DNA from: Paenibacillus oryzae
Lineage (GTDB): Bacteria; Bacillota; Bacilli; Paenibacillales; Paenibacillaceae
Length of the DNA: 64,000 nucleotides
Assembly: GCF_001675045.1 (NCBI RefSeq)
Contig: NZ_LYPA01000032.1
Coordinates: forward strand, 119,198 to 183,197
Direction of reading: 5' to 3'
Part shown: positions 28,305 through 36,681 of the stretch, one piece after another
Position numbering within the stretch: the stretch's first letter is position 1
How the letters are laid out: every line of letters begins with the position of its first letter
Notes under the pieces: model-generated
What the model was told of the DNA's origin: nothing
What the model saw: the letters and a program-made list of their open reading frames with translations, nothing else
Database searches by the model: none
Position numbers and translations under genes: made by a program

Positions 28305-28461
28305 AAAAAATCTCCTTTAATCATTTTTTGCCGCATGTAAAGGCTATGCTTCTGTATAAGATTATTAAAATAAGGCTCTCCTTTACATGGATGATTAAAG
28401 GAACATAAACTGAAATAAGAGGAAAACACTTTTGTTTTTATAGAAATTCATTGATTTTAAA

Positions 28462-28537
28462 AGCCAAAAAAAAATCGCAAAAAAACCACGAAAAAGCCGA
28501 GCGAAAATCAGGGGGGAAACCTGAATTTCATCGGCTT
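28462..28537 (-). terminator. Terminator-like hairpin in the leader of the MFS gene
   Basis: On the minus strand AAGCCGATGAAATTCAGG pairs with CCTGATTTTCGCTCGGCTT and is followed by several long T-runs (CTTTTTCGTGGTTTTTTTGC, then T9). It lies upstream of, and in the same direction as, the MFS gene. No coding gene ends before it. The rest of the gap 28305-28702 shows only a TATAAT-like box at about 28673 before the AraC gene. Confidence 0.65.
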
Positions 28538-28702
28538 GGCGGTAACCTTTATTTTTCATTAATTAGACTTGCTTATGCCCAGATTTACGATATATTTTAG
28601 TTGTGCTTCATTGAGTACTAGCAACCATGATATTTTTGTGCAAGGATTGCTAGGCTCCATTTCCCGCCATTACCTATAATTCAACTTGAAAGAAGGATTT
28701 GA

Positions 28703-29581
28703 ATGGATTGGCTAGACCGCATGAATAACGCAATGGAATATGTCGAAACACACCTGTCTGAAACAATAGATTACGAGCAGGTGGCTAGAATAGCCAGTTG
28801 TTCAACTTACAATTTTCAGCGGATGTTTTCATTCATCACAAATGTTCCGCTGGCAGAGTATATTCGGCGCAGGCGCCTCACCCTAGCCGCATTTGAACTG
28901 CAAAGTAGCGGAATAAAAGTCATCGATGTGGCATTCAAGTACGGCTATGAATCACCTGAGGCATTTTCCAGGGCGTTTAAAAAAATGCATGGTGTGATGC
29001 CAATGTCAGCGCGCGACAAAGGTGTTTCACTCAAGGCCTATCCTCGGCTAACCTTTCATATTTCGATTCGAGGAGATGTCGAGATGAATTACAAAATGGA
29101 GGAGATACAAGGTTTTGCTATGTTTGGTGTTTCAACTCTGATTAATGCAGCTGGCGAGAATCCGTTTATTGAAATACCAAAATTTTGGGAGAAATGCAAA
29201 TCCAACGGAACAGTAAAGCGAATCCGTGCCGCTGCAGGTTTGGGGGAACATGGCCAGATCCATGCGGTATTATACAACAACAACAGTGAGTGCTTCTCCT
29301 ACATGATCGGTTATTTCTTGCCTGAGCATGAATTGCCGCAAGGGTTTGAAAAGCTTCAAATTCCCCCACAAACGTATGCTATTTTTTCAACTGGTATAAA
29401 TCCCGACGGAGAAAACGACATTCATGAATTGTGGAGACGTATATGGAGGGAATGGTTTCCGACCTGTGATTATCATTTCACAAGTGGCCCTGAGTTTGAA
29501 ATGACCTATGATAGAGGCAACGGCATGTACGAAATGGAAATTTGGATTCCTGTCGTTAAAAAAAGTGAGTCGCAGGCGTAG
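28703..29581 (+). CDS. AraC-family regulator with GyrI-like effector-binding domain
   Basis: 292 residues. The N-terminal double helix-turn-helix (1-105; IASCSTYNFQRMFSFITNVP and VAFKYGYESPEAFSRAFKKM) matches the SoxS/Rob group. A GyrI-like/bacterial-effector-binding domain (about 110-285) ends with YEMEIWIPVVK, as in Rob/BmrR-type multidrug sensors. The TTG/ATG region at 28703 follows GAAAGAAGG. It may control the divergently transcribed MFS exporter 400 bp away, a common arrangement; no operator was identified. Confidence 0.9.
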   Translation: MDWLDRMNNAMEYVETHLSETIDYEQVARIASCSTYNFQRMFSFITNVPLAEYIRRRRLTLAAFELQSSGIKVIDVAFKYGYESPEAFSRAFKKMHGVMPMSARDKGVSLKAYPRLTFHISIRGDVEMNYKMEEIQGFAMFGVSTLINAAGENPFIEIPKFWEKCKSNGTVKRIRAAAGLGEHGQIHAVLYNNNSECFSYMIGYFLPEHELPQGFEKLQIPPQTYAIFSTGINPDGENDIHELWRRIWREWFPTCDYHFTSGPEFEMTYDRGNGMYEMEIWIPVVKKSESQA

Positions 29582-29618
29582 TACCCAATTATTACCTTAG
29601 TGTTAGGGGAGATTTCTT

Positions 29619-30611
29619 ATGGAAAGTGTAAACCGAATGGATAATGCAATCATTGCGCAGCATGCGCTTGCACAGTACGATATAAATGTTGTATCCGTAT
29701 CGTCAGTAGCTCAAAGTGGTGCGGCTATTTTTAAAATTGAAGATAATTGTGGAATGTTATACAGCCTGCGTGTTCACAAATCTAAAATCAGTACGCTTGA
29801 AAAGATGTGGACGCACCCAGATGTGCTAGCTTCTGAGATGGATTGGCTGAATGCGCTTAACCGCGATACTAATCTCAACCTCCCTGTGCCAAAACGCAAT
29901 CAGCATGGGTCATATGTTACACAAGTTGACGATACAAATTGCACGATGATCAGTTGGGTGGAAGGCGAGATAAAACAATACTTTACCAGCGAGCAAGAAT
30001 TGAAATCCACCGCTGAAATGATGGCAGCTTTGCACCATCATGCCAGTAGGTGGCAACCCCCTTCATCTTTTGTCCGCCCAATAGTTAATCGCGAACGCAT
30101 ACAAAATGCTTTGGACTTGCTTAAGCAGCAGGTGCGGGAAGGGTTATTAGATGCACATGATGTTCAGATCCTTGATGCCGCTGGGGAAAAAGCGATGGCC
30201 CTGCTCGACACTCTCCCTAAAAATCAGTTGACCTGGGGCGTATTACATGGTGATATCGTTCCTCCCAATATCGTGTTTTTAGAAGGTGTTGCATGTCCAA
30301 TTGACTTTGGCGCGTGTGTATTCGGTCCTTTTCTCACTGACTTGGCCATCACATTTACCTTTATTCATCCCAATGCCAGACAGCAATACATTGATTGGTA
30401 TGGAAAGCACTTTCCGCTACCAAATGATTATGTGTCACAAATAGAAGCATTATTTATTTCGCTAGTGCTAATCGGGATGAGGAACGCTCTTGGTATGCCA
30501 GAATCAAGCAATTGGCTGCCGACGCATGTTAAAAAGTGTGCATCTCGTGAATTTGGCAGGTATACAAATACAGAAGGGTTTTTATTTACAGGCACACCAT
30601 TTTGGGAGTGA
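29619..30611 (+). CDS. APH-family kinase (aminoglycoside phosphotransferase / choline kinase fold)
   Basis: 330 residues with the kinase-like signatures LTWGVLHGDIVPPNIVF (Brenner motif HGDxxxxN, catalytic Asp) and CPIDFGACVFGPFLTDLAIT (metal-binding Asp). The N-lobe begins about residue 20 with QSGAAIFKIEDNCGMLYSLR. It resembles the SrkA/homoserine-kinase-type group more than classic aminoglycoside-resistance enzymes, so the small-molecule acceptor is unknown. It lies 37 bp after the AraC gene and is probably in its operon. Confidence 0.87.
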   Translation: MESVNRMDNAIIAQHALAQYDINVVSVSSVAQSGAAIFKIEDNCGMLYSLRVHKSKISTLEKMWTHPDVLASEMDWLNALNRDTNLNLPVPKRNQHGSYVTQVDDTNCTMISWVEGEIKQYFTSEQELKSTAEMMAALHHHASRWQPPSSFVRPIVNRERIQNALDLLKQQVREGLLDAHDVQILDAAGEKAMALLDTLPKNQLTWGVLHGDIVPPNIVFLEGVACPIDFGACVFGPFLTDLAITFTFIHPNARQQYIDWYGKHFPLPNDYVSQIEALFISLVLIGMRNALGMPESSNWLPTHVKKCASREFGRYTNTEGFLFTGTPFWE

Positions 30612-30703
30612 TAAGCAATTCGACACTGATTTTAGGATTTCGAGGAAAGCTACGAAGAAAGTTGAATCGACAAAAGCAAATGGTATAGTAACTGTTTTCA
30701 AAA

Positions 30704-30740
30704 GTGGGCATTCCAACTCAATTTGAATGGGGATGCCCAT
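30704..30740 (+). terminator. Terminator after the APH-like kinase gene
   Basis: GTGGGCATTCC pairs with GGGGATGCCCAT across a 14-nt loop, followed by TTTACTGTTGTTT. It lies just before the left border of the accessory island. Confidence 0.7.
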
Positions 30741-30772
30741 TTACTGTTGTTTAGAACTTGAAGATCATAACA

Positions 30773-31021
30773 TGTGTAACTTATGGACAAAATAGTTTTT
30801 AGTAGTTAAACATAAAGAGTTCCACATATTAGTCATACATAATATGTGAAACCCTTTATTTGATTTTTTTAGTTTTAGGTTTTGATAAGAGAAGGTCTAA
30901 TACTTTATTAGACTGGGACGCAATATCTGTCAGGTAAAATAAAACTGTGGAAGCAATTTTGTTGATTATATTGAATCTACCAAGGAACTTAATAAATACG
31001 GACAATAAAATGTCTGGAACC
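30773..31021 (+). mobile_element. Putative Tn7-like left end with three TnsB-type sites
   Basis: A candidate TGT terminus at 30773 is followed by three spaced repeats, all in plus orientation: GGACAAAATAGTTTTTAGTAG-like at 30785-30804, AAATAAAACTGTGGAAGC at 30937-30955 and GGACAATAAAATGTCTGGAA at 31000-31019. They resemble the TnsB sites of Tn7 (GACAATAAAGTCTTAAACTG, GACAAAATAGTTGGGAACTG), and the three-spaced-site layout fits a Tn7 left end. Site assignment is by eye from memory of Tn7; no 5-bp target duplication matches the right end. Confidence 0.5.
30814..30870. terminator. Strong hairpin terminator inside the island left end
   Basis: AAAGAGTTCCACATATTA pairs with TAATATGTGAAACCCTTT (loop GTCATACA) and is followed on the plus strand by ATTTGATTTTTTT. 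It could insulate the island, and in the minus direction could end the TPR-CHAT transcript. Confidence 0.75.
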
Positions 31022-31068
31022 ACCAAAGTCTATCATTTAAAGAATGTTGGTATCTATTGTTTAAGTGG

Positions 31069-34000
31069 TTATCGTTCCTCATTTTTCCCCCACAATTCAA
31101 ACCCCGCCCAATATACAGGGTGACTGTAATCCTTTGACTTAATGAGCTCCCTTTGCCCAGAACTTAGCATCAAATACAATGGTTTTTCATGATTTTCATC
31201 TAATGAAAAGTGACCAAGCAACTCTAAGCAAGGCCGTACATCTACATCCCATTTACACAAAATCATACTTCCTATTTTCTTACCTAGGACAAAACTCAAT
31301 ACGCCAGTGCTGGATTCTAAGTGTTTACCTACAGCATTTCCACTTCTACATGTAAATAATATCAATTCATCAGTATAGTCACACAGATCCGAGATATCAT
31401 CTGCTGATAAAGAGGCATCTGTACCGTGTACTGAAAAAGCACCGCTATAAAGGTCAGAGTTTGGGTCTGGTACGCCGTGTGCAATTATTGCCAGTGTCTT
31501 GGGTCTTACTGTTTTACAAGTTGAAAACAGGTCCGAATTGTGTTTACCGAAATCATCCAGAACAATTAGCTTATTCGATGCATGTGACTGTGCAAAACTT
31601 TTAGCACGCGGTATTGCAGCATCACTCCCTGAATTAGACGCTCCAATAGCAAATAGTGTTGTATTAGTTTCAGATTTCTTAGAAGTACTTCTTAAAAGAT
31701 ATCCCATATCAATAATATTACTTATATTATCTAGTTTTGAAATTACCCATTCATTTTCAAACCTAATTAAACTAGTTGAGAATGCCTTCAATGTAATATC
31801 CGGGGACACATACACCTTTTTAATATCTTGCGCTTGTAAACGATGTATCAAAGAACCGTAAATTTCAATTGATAATTCACTACAAATTTTCTTGATTTGT
31901 TCTTCTGTTTCATTGTTTGGCTGAACACTTAATTGTTGAAATAGTAGTTCATCCAAATGCTTTAACTTAGTAATCTTACCTAGTCTGTAGGTTACAAATT
32001 CCGATTCTTTATCCACCAGTAATGTGACAACACCGAAACTGGTAATAATATATTTAAAAAACACTTCATCTATTTTCAAAATACCCCTAACTTCATCAAT
32101 ATCCTTAATTGTGAAGAGTGGTAACGCCTGAAAATGAGGATGATTTTTTGTTAATTGTTCCTTTATACTATTGAAGTACTCAATTTTGTTAATGTTTTCC
32201 TCTAATCTATAGTCTTGAATACGACTAACCTCATCAAACAAAACATCATATTCTAGTTTAAGATCATCTATTTCTCTGTTAGAAGTATTAGAATAATCAA
32301 GTTGCTCAATTAGTGTTCTAGGCGATAAAACTGCAAACATTTTAATTAGCTCTAATTTTGCCCTGTGTTTTTCCTCGAGACTAAACCCTTCAGTGATATA
32401 TATAATACCTTGCATATCCAAATATAATTTGTATACATCATTTGCCTCTGCAGTAATGGCCGCACGCTCAGTTTTATGATGAACATTTTGCCGTTTTGAC
32501 TCTACATCTTGAATTGCAGTTGTTAGCAAAGTTACTGCTAGCCTTATTGCTTCCACCCCTAACTTACTCATATTAAAGAATAGTATTTGGGACCAGCTAA
32601 GCAAAGCACGAAATCTTATGTCTTTACGCTTTTCCATCCCAATAATTGCTTCATTGTAATACTTGTTTATCAACTCAACTGCCTCTTCTTCTCTATCAAG
32701 TCTCACGAGTGCAGCAATTAAATTTGCAAAATGGCCCGACCATTCTGATGAAAAATCATACTTTTCAACGCGTGGTTTTAATAATTGATACGCGCTGTTC
32801 CAATCCCCTTGCAGCATTGAAGATTCAATGGCAAACAAACCATCTTTTTCAGTCACTCCACCAAATTTACTAATAAAATCAGAGGCATTTTTTCTATCCG
32901 CATCCGTAAAAGTATCAGCGTGCTCAATTACCCACCTAGTTATGATATTACTTGAATCCATTAATGGTTGGATTATTGATAACTTTAAGGCAAATGGTAT
33001 TACCGAAATAAGACAACTTAAACCTTCAATATGGTTGCCTAATCTATATTGTGAATTTCCCCAAGCGACAAGCCCTAATATTTTTGTTACTTTTCTTTCA
33101 TGGTCATCTTTAATTCTAGAAGATAACTGAAGTATTGTGAGTGCATGATCATTAGCTAGCTGGTTTTTTCCAACTAATGACAGGATGATTGAAGCCTCGT
33201 ATCTTCCCAAAAGTTGATCGTATACTGTGCCTAAAGCACTTAACACTTTAATAGCATTTTCAGTAAATTCTTGTTCGTCTATTTCTAGTTCCTGAGGTAT
33301 CCCTGTCTTAGCTAATCGTAAGTTACCAATAATAGTCTTAACGCTTATTCCATCAGTTTTGTCTTCACTAAGTGATTCTTCTCTCGGAGTTATGCTAACA
33401 GCTACCCATTTTGCTAACTCTTTAGAAAGCTTTATAGATAGGTGTTCTTTCCAACTATCCTCCGATTGTGCTCTTTCGATAAAATTTCCCCACTTAAGAT
33501 ACCCTACATCATTATTTGCTAGTACATAAATATCTTTAATTAATTCATCTACAATTGTATTTGCTAATCTATCTGCATGATTCTCATTCTGAAAGGGCTT
33601 AATTTTTCCAAGAGCCCTGACCGCTGTATTTGGATCCTGAAGGATTTTCATCCTTAGTAGGGCACCTTCGGAGGCATTTCTACTTTCAGAGTCATTTGAT
33701 AATTTAATTAAGTACTGGAAACTTTTTAATGGACTATCGTACTTGTTTAAACAAACTAAACCAAGCCTAAATAAAACTTCATCCTGGAGTTGTGGATAAT
33801 TGCGTGCTACGTCCTGTAAGACTTCTTCTGCCGTCTCCCTTTTGACATCCTTGTCGTAAATATAACAATATCGATCCATCATTTCGAAATATGGATTTTT
33901 TGTAACGTTGTATAGTTTTCTCCATATTATAGAGGCATCTGAAAAACGTCCGTTATTCATAAAGAAATTCCCAATTTCCTGTAGAACATACTCATCCTGA

Positions 34001-34971
34001 TGGTTATTATTAATTGCTTCTTCTATCCACTTTTCATGCTCAACACTTTCCAGGCTTTTAGAAGTTTTAATTAATGCTTTCATTATATTTTTCGACCAAG
34101 GGTCAATCTGATAAGTTTGTTTTAGTATCTTATATGCTTCTTCAGCTTTTCTATCATATAGCAATAATTCTGCCAAATAGACCTTTTCCTCTGAGTTTAA
34201 AATATCAATCACGGACTTATACATCTCAATCGCTTCTTTTCGTAACCCATTAAATTCATAAGCTTTTGCGTAGTAGTAACTAATCAATTTTTGTGAAATA
34301 TCTTCTTCATACCTTGTTATGAATTCTAAACTCTCTTTCAAACTGCCGGTCGAGATAGTTTTAATAATGCTATTGTATATCTCAGCGCTATTATCATTTT
34401 CTATAGCGATATAAAAAATCTCTGGTTCTTCATTAGCCTGAAATAGCTCTGTAATTTTATCAAAACAGCTTGTCTCGGTAGTGATTACACAAACGAATTT
34501 TTGTACCTGTAATTGTAAACTCTTGTGAATCTCATGTATATTATCCACGATTTCTTGCCAAGGTAACTGTTCCTGTTGAAATGAACGAAACGACATGTCG
34601 GAGTATTGTTTAACAAAAATACCTTCCCCCTTTAAGCTGTTAAACAATCGCTCTCCACCTAATAATACAACCAGGTCATTTTTTTCCACTTCACTTAACG
34701 ATGCAAATATATCTTCTATTTGAATAGAGTTACACTGTACTAAGTTAATTCTCTGCTTAACTTGATTTACCTCAATACCTAGGCGTTCACTATCATTTTC
34801 AAGGGTCTGTAATATTTGCTTAAAGTTAAATCTTTCGTTATGAAAAGAAAGTAGTTGTATAATTCCACTTTCATAAATTAGTAATTCTGCAAGTAAGTTT
34901 AAAATTACTCGGTTAATCTGCTGAGTTGAATCTAGTATGACAGTGTATGCTTCCTCAGATATCTTCTCCAT
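31069..34971 (-). CDS. TPR-CHAT protein (caspase-like protease with long helical repeat region)
   Basis: 1300 residues, AT-rich compared with its neighbours. Residues 1-210 form an alpha/beta region I do not recognise (DLVVLLGGERLF, QVQKFVCVITTETSCF). Residues about 215-900 are alpha-helical TPR-like repeats. The C-terminus (about 960-1300) is a CHAT domain with the caspase dyad His1165 (TLAIIAHGVPDP) and Cys1208 (ELILFTCRSGNAVG) and the closing motif HPVYWAGFELWG. TPR-CHAT proteins act as activated proteases in defence and cell-death systems (Csx29 of type III-E CRISPR is one). No CRISPR or cas gene is in the window. GGGGAG lies before the ATG. A broken HEPN-like gene ends 14 bp upstream. 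Confidence 0.9.
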   Translation of the reverse strand: MEKISEEAYTVILDSTQQINRVILNLLAELLIYESGIIQLLSFHNERFNFKQILQTLENDSERLGIEVNQVKQRINLVQCNSIQIEDIFASLSEVEKNDLVVLLGGERLFNSLKGEGIFVKQYSDMSFRSFQQEQLPWQEIVDNIHEIHKSLQLQVQKFVCVITTETSCFDKITELFQANEEPEIFYIAIENDNSAEIYNSIIKTISTGSLKESLEFITRYEEDISQKLISYYYAKAYEFNGLRKEAIEMYKSVIDILNSEEKVYLAELLLYDRKAEEAYKILKQTYQIDPWSKNIMKALIKTSKSLESVEHEKWIEEAINNNHQDEYVLQEIGNFFMNNGRFSDASIIWRKLYNVTKNPYFEMMDRYCYIYDKDVKRETAEEVLQDVARNYPQLQDEVLFRLGLVCLNKYDSPLKSFQYLIKLSNDSESRNASEGALLRMKILQDPNTAVRALGKIKPFQNENHADRLANTIVDELIKDIYVLANNDVGYLKWGNFIERAQSEDSWKEHLSIKLSKELAKWVAVSITPREESLSEDKTDGISVKTIIGNLRLAKTGIPQELEIDEQEFTENAIKVLSALGTVYDQLLGRYEASIILSLVGKNQLANDHALTILQLSSRIKDDHERKVTKILGLVAWGNSQYRLGNHIEGLSCLISVIPFALKLSIIQPLMDSSNIITRWVIEHADTFTDADRKNASDFISKFGGVTEKDGLFAIESSMLQGDWNSAYQLLKPRVEKYDFSSEWSGHFANLIAALVRLDREEEAVELINKYYNEAIIGMEKRKDIRFRALLSWSQILFFNMSKLGVEAIRLAVTLLTTAIQDVESKRQNVHHKTERAAITAEANDVYKLYLDMQGIIYITEGFSLEEKHRAKLELIKMFAVLSPRTLIEQLDYSNTSNREIDDLKLEYDVLFDEVSRIQDYRLEENINKIEYFNSIKEQLTKNHPHFQALPLFTIKDIDEVRGILKIDEVFFKYIITSFGVVTLLVDKESEFVTYRLGKITKLKHLDELLFQQLSVQPNNETEEQIKKICSELSIEIYGSLIHRLQAQDIKKVYVSPDITLKAFSTSLIRFENEWVISKLDNISNIIDMGYLLRSTSKKSETNTTLFAIGASNSGSDAAIPRAKSFAQSHASNKLIVLDDFGKHNSDLFSTCKTVRPKTLAIIAHGVPDPNSDLYSGAFSVHGTDASLSADDISDLCDYTDELILFTCRSGNAVGKHLESSTGVLSFVLGKKIGSMILCKWDVDVRPCLELLGHFSLDENHEKPLYLMLSSGQRELIKSKDYSHPVYWAGFELWGKNEER

Positions 34972-34985
34972 ATGATCTCCCCTAC

Positions 34986-35331
34986 TTAAAAATAATTTGG
35001 GAGCGAGTCTCTCCCAACCTCATAATGTCCTTTGTATGTACCATTCATACTAAGCCGACTGACGCAGCTACTAAAATAAACGCTTTTGAAATCTCCAGTC
35101 TCAAGGGCAGAACGGCTTGCTTGGCCAGTAACTTTAAAAAATAAGTGACCAATGCTCCCTCTCTAGACGATATTTGAGCACGAGTTCGACACCAGATGCT
35201 AGATGGAGTACTGCATACTTTATGCTGTACTCCGTCGACTCTGCTTTTATTTGATTGATTGCATACTGAATAAAATCCAGACAGTTTTCAAATAGATTAA
35301 GTTTAATCAATGGAGCCTTTCCTTTTTCCAA
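34986..35331 (-). pseudogene. HEPN-like protein fragment, frameshifted
   Basis: The first frame (35331-35134, TTG start) reads NLFENCLDFIQYAINQIKAE ... LHLASGVELVLKYRLEREHW then SLIF and stops. Past a run of six T, the +1 frame continues with VTGQASRSALETGDFKSVYF and SSCVSRL, then ends at 34986. The combined product, with EREHWSLI and a following GDFKSV, resembles the N-terminal part of a HEPN-like family of unknown function that I recall only loosely. Full-length relatives are longer, so the 3' half is also missing. It lies directly upstream of the TPR-CHAT gene on the same strand. Confidence 0.6.
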
Positions 35332-35521
35332 AAGGCAACACCAGACTTCCCTGCTCTAAATAACACATTTCTGTTTTTCAAACATCATTAAAGACTAAGG
35401 AGTAAACTGACTTCGGCCTATGTCACTAATGCACGGCATCCGAATTACATTCGACATTTTCCACAAAAACCCTACTTTATTCACACATTTTCCAATTACT
35501 TCTCAGAGTAAAGTAAAGTAA

Positions 35522-35763
35522 AATAAACAAGAGCTGGGCATAGCAGCTATACTGCAATACCCAGCCCGACAAGATTTAGTAACTATCATTGGAGAACTTC
35601 CAATAGCTTTGTCTTTATCTGATTTTACTTACTATAAGAAAGGTTTCGGTAAGACTGCCGATAAAAAAGAATACTATGCCTTAGCCTTTAAATGAGCTAC
35701 TATGCTCAGCACGCCGCTAAGACACTATCAGACCATTACTTTTTAGAAAAAGGTTTCATCTAA
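35522..35763 (+). pseudogene. Unidentified coding remnant in two frames
   Basis: An open frame without a start (35522-35695) reads ELGIAAILQYPARQDLVTII then GELPIALSLSDFTYYKKGFG and KTADKKEYYALAFK. Its TGA overlaps an ATG at 35692 that opens a second frame, MSYYAQHAAKTLSDHYFLEK GFI, ending at 35763. The residue composition looks like real protein rather than a chance frame, and the two parts may be one C-terminus split by a frameshift. I do not recognise the family. Confidence 0.45.
35533..35565 (-). terminator. Terminator-like hairpin
   Basis: GCTGGGCATAGCAG pairs with CTGCAATACCCAGC (two mismatches, loop CTATA). On the minus strand it is followed by CTCTTGTTTATTTTACTTT. It could end the broken gene at 35788-36330. 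It overlaps the plus-strand coding remnant. Confidence 0.55.
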
Positions 35764-35787
35764 CAATAGTAATTCGACGTGACCTAA

Positions 35788-36330
35788 TTAAATGCTCTCG
35801 AAGGTAGTATGCTTCAGAAGACGCCGTTTCCACAATTGCATCAAGTAAAATCCAAATTGCTTGGTACAACTCATTCGGTAGCGCTCCTCAGTATCAACCA
35901 ATAAATAATACTGAAGACATGTAACCAAATAATAATTTGTATTCACTCCAGATAGTAACTGCGATCCACCCACATCTAGTTGATGCTTTGAAAGAATTAG
36001 TAAGCCATCTTCTTGGAAAACTGCAGGGAAGTGGTGCATAAGTGAAGCCATCGATTCGAAAACATCTGAATTCATTCCAATATTTTTAACGAATTCTAAT
36101 ATTGATTCTTTACCAAGTATAATTACTTGATTAACATAATCTACTTTTTGGAGAAGTCAGTAGCAATGACAGTGACTGCTCGAAATATTTTCAAGTTTCT
36201 CTAACCACATTGAATCTACATCAATCACTGGAAAATATTGTTCACCTATCTTAGATAATGCTACAAACTCAAACTTATGATTTTGAGTCGCATAGTTAAT
36301 ATTACTTATAGCGAGTGGTTGCTTATGATA
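35788..36330 (-). pseudogene. Unidentified gene interrupted by an in-frame TGA
   Basis: One reading frame runs from upstream of 36325 to 35788 with a single TGA at 36157-36159. Before it: NYATQNHKFEFVALSKIGEQ and YFPVIDVDSMWLEKLENI. After it: VDYVNQVIILGKESILEFVK, then NIGMNSDVFESMASLMHHFP and a C-terminal helix to KHTTFESI. The sequence is unlike any family I know. No clear start was found, so the 5' end may be lost as well. Confidence 0.5.
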
Positions 36331-36407
36331 CGGACAAGTACTTACCCCCGGCAGTTGATGAGATCGATGATGAAAGAAAGAAAAAAGAAAATCTCAGCCT
36401 ACTTTAG
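36312..36407 (+). pseudogene. C-terminal coding remnant
   Basis: After a TAG, an open frame reads RVVAYDTDKYLPPAVDEIDD then ERKKKENLSLL and stops at 36407, partly inside a terminator hairpin (36381-36426). A charged C-terminal tail ending in a terminator is the usual look of a real gene end, so this is probably the last 31 codons of a lost gene. Family unknown. Confidence 0.4.
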
Positions 36408-36426
36408 ACTAGAGATTTTCTTTTTT
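36381..36426 (+). terminator. Strong bidirectional terminator
   Basis: A 15-bp AT-rich stem, AAAAAAGAAAATCTC / GAGATTTTCTTTTTT, is followed by more T. It follows the coding remnant ending at 36407. Confidence 0.85.
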
Positions 36427-36455
36427 TTTGACATAATACTGCTACCCTCGTCGCA

Positions 36456-36537
36456 CTTCAGTCTACAACTTTATTTGCTCGGTTATCACTTTATTTTTCA
36501 GTCTAGAACTTTATTATTATCTTCTGACAACCGTCTC
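36456..36537 (-). mobile_element. Putative internal Tn7-like right end with three TnsB-type sites
   Basis: On the minus strand a TGT (36532-36530) is followed by AATAAAGTTCTAGACTGAA, AATAAAGTGATAACCGAG and AATAAAGTTGTAGACTGAA, spaced about 20-25 bp. They match the Tn7 TnsB site AATAAAGTCTTAAACTG closely. Orientation places the element body to the left. The first site is a perfect 17-bp inverted match to 38514-38530. Confidence 0.5.
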
Positions 36538-36555
36538 ATGAGGGGCGGTTTTTTT
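36530..36555 (+). terminator. Small plus-strand terminator
   Basis: CCGTCTC pairs with GGGGCGG (with G-U pairs) around ATGA and is followed by T7. It lies upstream of the HicB-XRE gene. Confidence 0.6.
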
Positions 36556-36681
36556 AATTGATATTGACATAAATTCAATACACACTACGAATGCGCATAT
36601 GAATTGACTGATGGTATGATGATGAATTATCATAAAGATGCGCATAAATAATCTGTATAAATAAAATAAGGGGGAGTTTTC

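Noticed and set aside
31069..34971. CRISPR-associated role for the TPR-CHAT protein
   Set aside because: No cas gene or repeat array is present anywhere in the window.
35134..35145. Programmed -1 frameshift at the T6 run
   Set aside because: The -1 frame gives unrelated sequence; only the +1 frame continues the family-like protein.
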